Source: Deltaproteobacteria bacterium
GTDB taxonomy: Bacteria > Desulfobacterota > DSM-4660 > Desulfatiglandales > HGW-15
NCBI GenBank assembly: GCA_016931115.1
Contig: JAFGFM010000127.1
Coordinates: 1 to 46,737, forward strand
Direction of reading: 5' to 3'
DNA length: 46,737 bases
Positions 16,965 through 23,856 of the stretch are shown here, one piece after another (within the stretch, counting starts at the first letter, position 1; each line of letters starts with the position of its first letter). The position numbers and the translations under genes are program-made. The notes beneath the pieces were generated by a model. It saw only the letters and a list, made by a program, of their open reading frames with translations, was not told the DNA's origin and searched no databases.

Positions 16965-17082
16965 TATCCAATCTGTTTTTGAGCCTTGAGCTTTGAGCTT
17001 TGAGCTTTGAGCTTTCAGCCTTGAGCTTCTTCTTTGGATCCGCGGCTTTCCGGCCCCCGGTTACCCGGGGTGTGGCTTTTTC
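16950..17082 (-). promoter_or_regulatory. GEMM / c-di-GMP-I class riboswitch with expanded P3 loop
   Basis: Minus-strand order: AAGCC-ACACC, a stem CCCCGG-GUAA-CCGGGG capped by a GNRA tetraloop, GCCGGAAAGCCGCGGAUCC, a long loop, then GGAUAGCCGGGUUGCC. This matches the GEMM-I layout (AAACC, GNRA-capped P2, GCAAAGCC, P3, AGCCGGGUUACC). P3 (AUCC/GGAU) encloses about 60 extra bases, mostly AGCUCAA heptamers. The base aligned to Vc2 G20 appears to be A here, the change found in cGAMP-sensing GEMM-Ib; that alignment is by hand. It lies downstream of two cobalamin aptamers and upstream of a terminator. Confidence 0.75.
16976..17032. repeat. TTGAGCT heptamer array inside riboswitch loop
   Basis: About seven units of a 7-base repeat (TTGAGCT with variants TTGAGCC and TTCAGCC). 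The same heptamer occurs at 23404-23434. The array lies entirely in the P3 loop of the GEMM aptamer. The unit length is not that of a CRISPR repeat and there are no spacers. Confidence 0.85.
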
Positions 17083-17091
17083 TTTTTAATA

Positions 17092-17185
17092 GACTCTAAA
17101 GAGGGGCGGCAAGGAGGGTAATATCCGTTAAAAATGAAGCGTCAGAGTAAATAATTCTTCATTCGCACCCCACCCCTCGATAGAG
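17092..17185 (-). promoter_or_regulatory. Expression-platform hairpin after cobalamin riboswitch 1
   Basis: On the minus strand CUCUAUCGAGGGGUGG pairs over about 60 bases with CCGCCCCUCUUUAGAG. Nested inside is UGAAG...CUUCAUUUUU, a small hairpin with a U-run. The same nested structure follows riboswitch 2 at 17611-17703, so it is conserved and probably functional as a terminator/antiterminator switch. Confidence 0.6.
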
Positions 17186-17201
17186 TCCCACAGCTTCATA
17201 T

Positions 17202-17364
17202 GGCAGTTGAGGTCTCCTGGCTCTCCCGGCCCTGGCCGCCTTCCCATAATGTCCGTGTCATTACAGTGGCATGTTGATCAGGGCTATGATTCCTTTTACT
17301 GGAATCAGGATTACAGTTGCGGGGCAGCAGCGGCTTTTCACCGCTTTCCCTTCCTCTGCCTGTG
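17202..17364 (-). promoter_or_regulatory. Cobalamin (B12) riboswitch 1
   Basis: The minus strand reads AGGCAGAGGAAGGGAAAGCG, GGUGAAAAGCCGCUGCUGCC, CCGCAACUGUAAUCC, AUGCCACUGUAAUG, GGGAAGGC, and closes with the B12 box GAGAGCCAGGAGACCU. All conserved cobalamin-aptamer boxes are present in order. It is the second of two aptamers in series and is followed by a GEMM riboswitch and the DUF4465 gene. Confidence 0.93.
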
Positions 17365-17610
17365 CTGTTCGTTGAAAATATAATTAATGAAAATCCTGAA
17401 TAATTACTTGGTATATTTTGCTGTTCTTTTCAATAAGATTGCGAATCAGCGGAAATATATTTAAGGGAAACAGGTTGTAGAATTAATTAAAAAAGTTTAT
17501 TGCAAGATTCTTTTCATGGATATTTCTTTTCAGGAGATGCCAATGTAATACCGATAGAGCTTTTGCTTTTCAGCTCAGGTTATACAAAATGTATATTTAA
17601 TTTTTTAAAA
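17365..17610. other. Spacer between the two riboswitch modules; possible remnant start
   Basis: There is no gene here; the plus-strand frame 17500-17715 is a shadow of the regulatory RNA. On the minus strand an ATG opens MKRILQ followed by a stop (about 17516-17496). It resembles the beginning of a signal peptide like those of the adjacent genes, so it may be a relic of a lost gene between the duplicated modules, or chance. Confidence 0.35.
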
Positions 17611-17703
17611 GACTCTATAAAGGGGTGGAAGGGGGAGGCTTCTCAGGCAAAAATGAAGGAACCAGGCAAAAATACTTCATTCGCACCCCACCCCTCGATA
17701 GAG
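17611..17703 (-). promoter_or_regulatory. Expression-platform hairpin after cobalamin riboswitch 2
   Basis: The minus strand has CUCUAUCGAGGGGUGG...CCACCCCUUUAUAGAG followed by UCUUUU, with an inner AUGAAG...CUUCAUUUUU. It is homologous to 17092-17185 with compensating differences in the outer stem, and here the outer hairpin is closer to a standard terminator. Confidence 0.65.
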
Positions 17704-17719
17704 CTTTGCAATTAAATTC

Positions 17720-17887
17720 GGCAGATAAGGTCTCCTGGCTCTCCCGATTCCGGTCACCTTCCCATAACCCATGTCTAGTTACAGTGGTATATTGATCGGA
17801 ACACTGATTTCATATATTGAAATCAGGATCACAGTTGCGGGGCAGCAGCGGATTTACACCGCTTTCCCTCCATCTACCTATGCTTAC
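17720..17887 (-). promoter_or_regulatory. Cobalamin (B12) riboswitch 2
   Basis: The minus strand shows GGGAAAGCGGUGUAAAUCCG, CCCCGCAACUGUGAUCC, UACCACUGUAACU, GGGAAGGUGACC, and GAGAGCCAGGAGACCUUAUC. It is a complete cobalamin aptamer, the first of the series leading to the DUF4465 operon. It begins about 83 bases after the CRP/AraC gene stops, so it can be reached from its own promoter or by read-through. Confidence 0.92.
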
Positions 17888-17970
17888 ATCAGCAGATAAT
17901 AAAAGAGCTTCAGGAATTTTGCTTGTTTTATTTTGCTTTTTAATAAGATAAATTTGCTTTAATAAAAAGA

Positions 17971-18801
17971 TTAACCCGATTGTTGTTTTATTTTTACCTG
18001 GGATACATGCTGAAAGGACTTTTTATAATGTGAAGGTGTAACACCTTCCAGTTTCAGGAAAACCCTGCTGAAATATGAGAGGTCATTGAAGCCAACAGCA
18101 AAGGCAGCCTCGGTAACATTCATGTCATTATTTTCCATAAGATATTTTGCTCTTTGGACACGTTTGACATTAATATAATCCTTTAACGAGGCCCCTGTTT
18201 TGGTTTTGAAGATTCTTGAAAAATGGTACCTGCTCATTGCGTTTGCCTGGGCTATCTCATCTAGGCTAAGAGGATTCATGAAGTTTTTTTCAATATATAT
18301 GAGCGCCTTTTTTATAGTACGGGGGAAAAAATCAGATTCATCCTTATTATCTATATTTTTTTTTGAGAAAGATAATGAGTTATTTACCTTTTCAAAGGCC
18401 CTCATGAAACTGGCAATAGCTGATTTATAAAAATATTCCTTTACATGCGGATAGCTATTGAGAATACCAATAAAATCTTTTCTGGAAAGCCGATAGCCTT
18501 GAACATGTGTCCTGCTGTACATGTTCACAATGGATAATTTTCCGACCATCAATGAACCGCTTCCAAAAAAATCTCCTTTAGTTAAACAACCGCACTCAAT
18601 CAAATCATTGTTGGCCGCCATCAATACAGTCAGTTTACCGGAGCTTATAATGCCAACTTCCTTTACAAGATCACCTTCTTTAATGACCTGCTGCCCCTCT
18701 TTGTAATTAAAGGGGAAAAACCTCTGGCAAATGGCATCCATTTCCTTCTCGGATATATTTTTAAAAACAGGTATATCGGCCAGTAATTCTCTAACATCCA
18801 T
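17971..18801 (-). CDS. CRP-like (cNMP-fold) / AraC-type transcriptional regulator
   Basis: 276 residues from ATG18801 (MDVRELL); the 14 residues before it in the open frame are the riboswitch terminator hairpin read as protein. Residues ~5-115 are a cyclic-nucleotide-binding-fold domain (IPVFKNISEKEMDAI, EGDLVKEVGIISSGKL, KGDFFGSGSL). The usual phosphate-cassette Glu and Arg are not visible, so it may not bind cAMP. Residues ~165-265 are an AraC DNA-binding domain with two helix-turn-helices (LSLDEIAQANAMSRYHFSRI and VTEAAFAVGFNDLSYFSRVF). It is expressed behind cobalamin riboswitch 3 and ends next to riboswitch 2, so it likely regulates the neighbouring B12-linked genes. Confidence 0.85.
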   Translation of the reverse strand: MDVRELLADIPVFKNISEKEMDAICQRFFPFNYKEGQQVIKEGDLVKEVGIISSGKLTVLMAANNDLIECGCLTKGDFFGSGSLMVGKLSIVNMYSRTHVQGYRLSRKDFIGILNSYPHVKEYFYKSAIASFMRAFEKVNNSLSFSKKNIDNKDESDFFPRTIKKALIYIEKNFMNPLSLDEIAQANAMSRYHFSRIFKTKTGASLKDYINVKRVQRAKYLMENNDMNVTEAAFAVGFNDLSYFSRVFLKLEGVTPSHYKKSFQHVSQVKIKQQSG

Positions 18802-18836
18802 AAAAAACCCCTTTATGCCGCAGGCACAAGGGGTGT
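18802..18836 (-). terminator. Hairpin of riboswitch 3 that also covers the ribosome site of the regulator gene
   Basis: On the minus strand ACCCCUUGUGCC pairs with GGCAUAAAGGGGU and is followed by six U, directly touching ATG18801. The AAGGGG of the 3' arm is the best ribosome-binding sequence for that ATG, so the hairpin could stop transcription, hide the ribosome site, or both. Confidence 0.75.
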
Positions 18837-18893
18837 TATCCATATACCAACCTGGAAAACCTGTACCTCGCAGGCATCCAAACTAACTATCAT

Positions 18894-19050
18894 GGCAGGT
18901 CTCCTGGCTTGTGAATCATCCTAATAGCCATCTCCTTCCCATCCCGTAATAGGCGGAACAGTGGATATTTTGGCTTTCGTCCTCACTTACAGTGGCGGGT
19001 CCGCAACGGCTTTACACCGTTTTCCCTATAAAGCCCATGTAGGGCACCAG
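18894..19050 (-). promoter_or_regulatory. Cobalamin (B12) riboswitch 3, upstream of the CRP/AraC regulator
   Basis: The minus strand has GGGAAAACGGUGUAAAGCCG, GACCCGCCACUGUAAGUG, UAUCCACUGUUCCGCC, GGGAAGGAGAUGG, and AAGCCAGGAGACCUGCC. These are the cobalamin aptamer boxes in order. It is not part of the 17.1-17.9 kb duplication; peripheral stems differ clearly. It controls the regulator through the hairpin at 18802-18836. Confidence 0.9.
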
Positions 19051-19319
19051 AATAGTTTTTAGAATTCTCTTCTTGTTTAATCTTCTTTAAAAAAAACCGC
19101 AATATATTAATAATTAATATTACAATAGACGAACTATAGCTTGCGTTAAATTGCTATTCTTTTTAACTTTCTTGCGCATGTAAAGGTATTAACTAAATGG
19201 TATAAATTTTGATTGCAGCTAATAAACTAATTTTATTATGATCGGACATGCTGTGATTTATTGACTATATGAGTAGGTTAAATTATACTCTTAATAAAGC
19301 AACTTAAGAAAGGATTTTA
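19051..19319. other. AT-rich intergenic region upstream of riboswitch 3
   Basis: About 270 bases between the response regulator stop and riboswitch 3. I see no gene. A promoter for the riboswitch 3 transcript should lie here on the minus strand (very AT-rich around 19090-19130), but I cannot assign -35 and -10 boxes with confidence. Confidence 0.4.
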
Positions 19320-20036
19320 CTACCCCTTGAGGCGGTAACCCACTCTCCATATTGTCTCAATACAGTCTCGTGATTCACCCAGTTTTTTTCTTAACCCGTA
19401 AATATGAACATCAACAGATCTTTCAGTGACTATAAATTCTTCGTTATGTATGGCGTTTGCTATCTGCTTTCTTGAGTACACATTGCCAAGGTTTCTGGCG
19501 AGAAAGCTGAATATCTTGTATTCCACCTGGGTTAATTCTATTGATTTCTCTTTGGCAGTAATCTTTAACTGTTTTGGATTCAGGACAAGGTCACCTGCAT
19601 AAATCATTTCATTACTCTCATCCTGATCATCATCGCCTATACTGTCCATCGAGCTTCTCAATAAGGCCCTTGCCCTTGATATAAGCACCTTTACGCTGAA
19701 GGGTTTGGTTACATAATCTGAGGCTCCAAGCTCCATACCTATTACAATATCTGTTTCTTCATTTTTTGCAGAAAGGATTATAACAGGTATGTTACTTGTT
19801 TTTGGATTACTCATCAGGAGTTTTAACAGTTCAAGGCCGTCTATTCCAGGGAGCATCAGGTCAAGGATAATAAGATCAGGAGTCTGTGTTTTTAGAATCT
19901 TTAATGCCTTTTCACCTGTATCCGCACATGTTACCCTGAAACCCCTGTTTGAGAACTGAAACTTGAGCAGATCAAGGATATCCTCTTCATCGTCTATGAC
20001 CAGCAAATTCTTTTTAAACGCTATAAAATTATTCAT
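19320..20036 (-). CDS. OmpR/PhoB-family response regulator
   Basis: 238 residues. The receiver domain (about 10-125) has the acidic pair IDDEED, the phosphorylatable Asp59 in LIILDLMLPGIDG, the Thr/Ser switch in VIILSAKNE, and the conserved Lys in VTKPF. The winged-helix DNA-binding domain (about 140-238) has ELTQVEYKIFSFLARN and VDVHIYGLRKKLG. No histidine kinase gene is adjacent, so its partner is elsewhere. It is the last gene of the minus-strand run from TonB/porin (spacing 25 bases to the coiled-coil gene), so it probably regulates that transport/secretion set or senses its state. Confidence 0.92.
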   Translation of the reverse strand: MNNFIAFKKNLLVIDDEEDILDLLKFQFSNRGFRVTCADTGEKALKILKTQTPDLIILDLMLPGIDGLELLKLLMSNPKTSNIPVIILSAKNEETDIVIGMELGASDYVTKPFSVKVLISRARALLRSSMDSIGDDDQDESNEMIYAGDLVLNPKQLKITAKEKSIELTQVEYKIFSFLARNLGNVYSRKQIANAIHNEEFIVTERSVDVHIYGLRKKLGESRDCIETIWRVGYRLKG

Positions 20037-20061
20037 TTTTTATTTTCAGAAATAGTTAATA

Positions 20062-20760
20062 TTAAATATCCTTCTTTTCCTTCTGTTTTTTTATTTCATC
20101 CCTGTATTCCTGAACCAGCTTTTCAAGTTCAACCCTTTCCATCTGGGTAACAGGCTCCTTTGACATTATTGCAGATATTACCCCTTTATCCTCATAACGT
20201 TTGAGCAGTTCATCCGCTATGATGCAAAGCCTGGCATTCTTTTTAATGCAGCTTTCAAGCCTGCTCTGAAATGATTTCAAAGAGGAATCCAGCTCTGATA
20301 TCTTTTCCTCACTTTCCATCTTAAGCCCTGCCACAAGCTCATCATGTTCCCTCTTTGTTTTTGCAAGCAAAGAGCTTTCTTCTTTTAATTTTGATTCCAG
20401 CCCTTTCTTCTCATCCGAAAGTTTTTTGTAATCTTCTTTGCATTTGGCATAAATATTCTCAGTGTCCTTAAAATCGGTTTCCAGTTTGGCAAGCTCTTCT
20501 TTTGTTTTAGATAGCTCTGCCTGGAGTTCGCTCTTTTTAGCCTCAATGGATATCTGCATCCTTTGAAGGTTTTCAGAAACAGCCTTTTGTTCAACATATC
20601 TGCGTTGAAGTAATTCCGCCTTCTGTAATGTCTTATCAATCTCACCCTGCATATGCACACGCTGCTTTTCAATCCTGTAATTGCCATAAAAAATGGAAAT
20701 TGTAAGAATGGCGACAAGTAAAACTAAATAAATTATTCCGGTTCGTCCTTTTTTCATCAT
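20062..20760 (-). CDS. Membrane-anchored coiled-coil protein
   Basis: 232 residues with an N-terminal membrane helix (about 8-26) and a short lumenal or periplasmic start NYRIEKQR. A nearly continuous heptad-rich coiled coil rich in Lys/Glu/Leu runs from ~30 to ~185, followed by a short Met/Glu/Lys tail. No catalytic motif is present. It sits between the porin (22 bases) and the response regulator (25 bases), so it belongs to the same transcript and may bridge the inner membrane to envelope parts of the system. Function unknown. Confidence 0.7.
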   Translation of the reverse strand: MMKKGRTGIIYLVLLVAILTISIFYGNYRIEKQRVHMQGEIDKTLQKAELLQRRYVEQKAVSENLQRMQISIEAKKSELQAELSKTKEELAKLETDFKDTENIYAKCKEDYKKLSDEKKGLESKLKEESSLLAKTKREHDELVAGLKMESEEKISELDSSLKSFQSRLESCIKKNARLCIIADELLKRYEDKGVISAIMSKEPVTQMERVELEKLVQEYRDEIKKQKEKKDI

Positions 20761-20782
20761 ATTAACCCTGTTTTTTTATGGC

Positions 20783-22447
20783 TTAGAACCTTGCATTCAG
20801 GTCAATAAAAAATTTATCAATGGCTATAGGTACAGATCTAACCTCATCACTGCTTATCCAGCGGATCGAAAGCCACAACCTCTCTGACAAGCCGAACTGT
20901 GATTGCAGTATCCACCCTTTTGCATTAGCCCCGCTCAGGTGAAAATCTGAGTCGGTAAATGCGTCAAAAACAGCATCCCCTTCAACATACCTGTATGTCA
21001 GGGAGGTATTCCATTCTGCAAAACCCATAGGCTTGGGATATCCATATAGCAAACCTATCTGATAACCCTCTATCTCCTCAGGATAGGATGTGAGATTCAT
21101 CATTCTTGCTACATCCTTCGCGTCAAACCCAATATTTTTCACATAATCTGTTTTTAGGATTATGTGTTTAGGGAACCAGTAGTCATAATCCAGTTCGGTA
21201 GATATATTTAAAAGCCTGTATTCCCCTGCAAGGGCATAGGTCTCATTGTTAGGATCAGTATTGATATCTATCATCGCGTTTCCTATCTGCCTGAAGAGCG
21301 GTTCAGTACCAAAGGAGACACTTCCTGACGGGTCATTAAAAAACTCCCCCCTGGTTCTTTTATAGTTATAATATGAGATTGCAGTGGTTGCGCTTAAACT
21401 CATTGATTTTTCATACTTAATCACAAACTGCCCTGCAAAAAGCCATTTATCCTTTTCATAGAGTTCAAGCTCCTGAAGGGGAAAGGCTCCCATGGTAAGA
21501 AAAAATTTAAGGGGATTAGCAAGGAGTGTATCACTCTCCAGTTTCACTGCAAGACCCTCAAAATTAACATCACTGTCCCATACCATATCAGTGGAGTAAA
21601 AGGGGTTAGCAAATCTTCCTCCCCATGCTGTCACCTGCGGGAACCTTCCGAATTTTGGGTAGTCAGGTTTGTATGTCCATTTCAAATAGGCATTATCCAG
21701 AACAATGCTGTCCTTGTTTAAATAATCACCAAGGGTATCGTTTGTTGATACCGGGTCATTTGTGCTTCCCGTTGCTATCCTTGCCCCTGCATCAACCTTT
21801 CCCACATTCATATCAGGGTTTTTCTTCATGATCTCCGCGTTTGCCTCAAGCCTTACCCTGTACCTGTAACGCGCTCTGTCAACTGTAGTATTTACTATCT
21901 CATTTTTTTCCGGGTCATATAACTGGTCGTAATTCTCTTCATCATAAAAATTCTTCTCATATCTGAGCCGTATATCTCCACCCCACCTCATCCGATTTGC
22001 CCATGAGACCTGATTGAGTTTATTACCCACATCTTCAACCAGTTTTTTATCTATAGCATCTGCCCTTTTTTCAAGGAGCCTTGACCTGGTCATAAGCTCA
22101 TCAGACATATAATCAAGATCCTCTTTTGTCTTGACAACATCTTCCTTGAGCGCCTTGTTTACATCTTCGGTTATTCTTTCAATATATTCCTGACCCTCCT
22201 GTTCAGGGATAATGGTAACAACTGTGCCCTTTTCCCTTTTTGCAGGTATGCCACTTTTGTATCTCTTTATAAATTTATCAGCCTCTTCGTCACCAATAAC
22301 CCCTTTTGACTTTAGCAGATCAATAAGCGCCTCAATGGTGTCCTCCATTGGCGGTTCTGCCTTTGTTTCATCTGCAAACAATACCGGTGAAGTAAGCACA
22401 CCCATTACCAGTATGAATACTGATATTCTTTTTAATATCTTTCCCAT
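20783..22447 (-). CDS. Putative outer-membrane porin (Porin_5-like)
   Basis: 554 residues from ATG22447 (MGKILKR), which gives a proper signal peptide ending at FA-DE; the longer frame adds 35 unlikely residues. A short helical region (about 25-140, with KSKGVIGDEEADKF and coiled-coil-like segments) precedes a beta-barrel. Typical pieces are MRWGGDIRLRYEKNF, ARYRYRVRLEANAEI, VDAGARIATGS, LDNAYLKWTY and WGGRFANPF, ending in FFIDLNARF with a C-terminal Phe as in outer-membrane proteins. This matches the putative porin family that frequently sits next to TonB/ExbBD. It probably passes an unknown substrate; TonB may energise something else in the same envelope complex. Confidence 0.8.
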   Translation of the reverse strand: MGKILKRISVFILVMGVLTSPVLFADETKAEPPMEDTIEALIDLLKSKGVIGDEEADKFIKRYKSGIPAKREKGTVVTIIPEQEGQEYIERITEDVNKALKEDVVKTKEDLDYMSDELMTRSRLLEKRADAIDKKLVEDVGNKLNQVSWANRMRWGGDIRLRYEKNFYDEENYDQLYDPEKNEIVNTTVDRARYRYRVRLEANAEIMKKNPDMNVGKVDAGARIATGSTNDPVSTNDTLGDYLNKDSIVLDNAYLKWTYKPDYPKFGRFPQVTAWGGRFANPFYSTDMVWDSDVNFEGLAVKLESDTLLANPLKFFLTMGAFPLQELELYEKDKWLFAGQFVIKYEKSMSLSATTAISYYNYKRTRGEFFNDPSGSVSFGTEPLFRQIGNAMIDINTDPNNETYALAGEYRLLNISTELDYDYWFPKHIILKTDYVKNIGFDAKDVARMMNLTSYPEEIEGYQIGLLYGYPKPMGFAEWNTSLTYRYVEGDAVFDAFTDSDFHLSGANAKGWILQSQFGLSERLWLSIRWISSDEVRSVPIAIDKFFIDLNARF

Positions 22448-22490
22448 TATCTGAAATCTCCACATCTCATTTATCATTTTCTTATATCTT

Positions 22491-23186
22491 TTATCCCTTG
22501 GATGAAACCCTGAGCTTGATAGCCTTTGGCATATCAAATGGCGGGGGGTCATCTGCCTTTATATTTTTTACTGCTAAACTTATAGCCTTATCCATATTCT
22601 GATTACCTGAAGAGCCCACAATCTGGAAGGTTACAATTTCTCCGGCATCACCGATAACAATTCGTACAGTTGCATCATGGTCTCCTTCAGGGATACCGCC
22701 GTTCTTCTCAAGCTCTTTTTGAAGCCTCTCCTGTATCAGCCCCTGAAGCATCTGTGTGTACCATGAATATTTTTTTAAAAGGCTCTCATTACCAAAACCA
22801 CCTCCGATAAGAGACTTCCCCCCCTTTTTTGATACAAGACCAAAACCGTCAGAACCAGCAACTCCATCAGCATCAACACCTAAATCGCTCCCGGCCTCCT
22901 GATCTGAACCATCATCCGGCATCTCTTCATGTGTCTCTTCAATCGCCTGCTCAATAACCTCTTCCTTTTCCTTCAGCTCAGGTTCAGGGGGTATCTCTTC
23001 AACCTTGGGTGGCGGAGGAGGATTTAACAGGGTCACCATCTGCACCTGTCTCTTCATTTTGGCTGCATCTTCAGATACGAGTGCCTTTACGATGAAAAAA
23101 CAGGCAGTCATAAGCATCAGGGAAACAACAATGGAAAATATTATTATTTTTTTCTGCGTAGAATTCTTTTTTTTGCTTTTTTCCAT
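22491..23186 (-). CDS. tonB: TonB-family energy transducer
   Basis: 231 residues. It has an N-terminal membrane helix (about 13-35), a Pro-rich PPPPPKVEEIPPEPE and acidic linker, then a Gly-rich segment. The C-terminal TonB domain (about 135-231) contains YTQMLQGLIQERLQKELEK, ATVRIVIGDAGEIVTFQIVG, DKAISLAVKN and MPKAIKLRV. TonB proteins pass proton-motive energy from ExbBD to outer-membrane receptors. It is followed by the porin gene 43 bases downstream and preceded by ExbB/ExbD genes across a repeat-rich 262-base gap. Confidence 0.9.
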   Translation of the reverse strand: MEKSKKKNSTQKKIIIFSIVVSLMLMTACFFIVKALVSEDAAKMKRQVQMVTLLNPPPPPKVEEIPPEPELKEKEEVIEQAIEETHEEMPDDGSDQEAGSDLGVDADGVAGSDGFGLVSKKGGKSLIGGGFGNESLLKKYSWYTQMLQGLIQERLQKELEKNGGIPEGDHDATVRIVIGDAGEIVTFQIVGSSGNQNMDKAISLAVKNIKADDPPPFDMPKAIKLRVSSKG

Positions 23187-23448
23187 ATCTCATCCATTAT
23201 ATTTTTTTTCGAGTTGAAGGGCACGATGCGTCTTGCCCCTACTGTCTCCCTTGGGCACAATGCGCTGTGCTCCTTCTGTCTTCCCTGTCCGCCATAGCAT
23301 TGTCGAAGGAGTCTACCTTCTGGGCGAAATATTTTTCGCCCCTACGATTCTCCTGTCTTCTGACTCCTGACTTCTGTCTTCTGCTTTCTTTCTTCTGTCC
23401 AAGCTTACAGCTTTGAGCCTTGAGCTTTGAGCTTTTTTAACCTTTCCC
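23187..23448. repeat. Intergenic repeat cluster between exbD and tonB
   Basis: There is no gene. The region contains two GC-rich palindromes of the GGGCAC...GCCCCTAC type (23219-23242 and about 23251-23273), a GGGCGAAATATTTTTCGCCC palindrome followed by CTAC (about 23331-23346), a pyrimidine-rich CTGACTTCTGTCTTCTG-type stretch (23353-23400), and TTGAGCT heptamers (23404-23434). All have relatives elsewhere in the window (6624-6648, 8543, 14879, 16976, 35773). Confidence 0.75.
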
Positions 23449-23856
23449 TCACTTCACCAGCTTCTGGGTAACAAGGCCCAGTTGTGTAATCTCAAGCCGC
23501 TGCAGAAGATCAAGCACATTGATCACACTCTCATAATAAACCTTCCCATCACCCTTTATAACTACAGGCAGGGCAGGGTCTGCCGCCTTGTACTGCCTTA
23601 AATAGGTTTCAAGCTCCGCAAGGGTAACAGGATAGGTATCAAGAAATATCTGCCCATCGGCCAGTATTGATATGGCCTTTGTCCTTGGTTTTGTAAGGCT
23701 CTGCGCCGCGCTTGCCTGGGGCATATTTACCTTTATGCCCTGTATGGCCGCTGTAATTGAGATGATAAAAACCACAAGCAGGGTCCATGCAAGGTCAAGC
23801 AGAGGCGTTACGTTTATCTCATCAAGTATCCTGTTTTCGGTTTTACGCCTTCTCAT
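23449..23856 (-). CDS. exbD: ExbD/TolR biopolymer transport protein
   Basis: 135 residues with one membrane helix near the N-terminus. It carries the conserved INVTPLLDLAWTLLVVFII, with the functional Asp in PLLDLAW, and a C-terminal periplasmic domain with ILADGQIFLD and KGDGKVYYESVINVLD. It forms the proton-conducting stator with ExbB and drives TonB. The start codon overlaps the ExbB fusion stop in ATGA, so the two are translationally coupled. Confidence 0.92.
   Translation of the reverse strand: MRRRKTENRILDEINVTPLLDLAWTLLVVFIISITAAIQGIKVNMPQASAAQSLTKPRTKAISILADGQIFLDTYPVTLAELETYLRQYKAADPALPVVIKGDGKVYYESVINVLDLLQRLEITQLGLVTQKLVK

Larger units (their letters stand above)
17092..17446. repeat. 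Tandem duplication unit 1 (cobalamin riboswitch module)
   Basis: About 355 bases comprising the expression-platform hairpin, a cobalamin aptamer and an AT-rich upstream stretch ending in TATTTTGCT...AATAAGAT. It is repeated at 17611-17957 with about 518 bases offset. The aptamers have diverged most in peripheral stems while the conserved boxes are kept. Confidence 0.75.
17611..17957. repeat. Tandem duplication unit 2 (cobalamin riboswitch module)
   Basis: Second copy of the module at 17092-17446: platform hairpin, cobalamin aptamer and AT-rich upstream stretch TATTTTGCTTTTTAATAAGA. It abuts the 3' end of the CRP/AraC regulator gene. Confidence 0.75.

Noticed and set aside
16976-17032. Possible CRISPR-like array
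   Set aside because: The repeat unit is 7 bases with no spacers, so it is a simple heptamer array.
17500-17715. 71-codon plus-strand frame between the cobalamin riboswitches
   Set aside because: It runs antisense through the conserved platform hairpin, shows no domain or ribosome site and is explained by the minus-strand RNA.
18802-18843. 14-residue N-terminal extension of the CRP/AraC regulator
   Set aside because: It encodes the riboswitch hairpin with its U-run; ATG18801 right after it gives the expected domain start.
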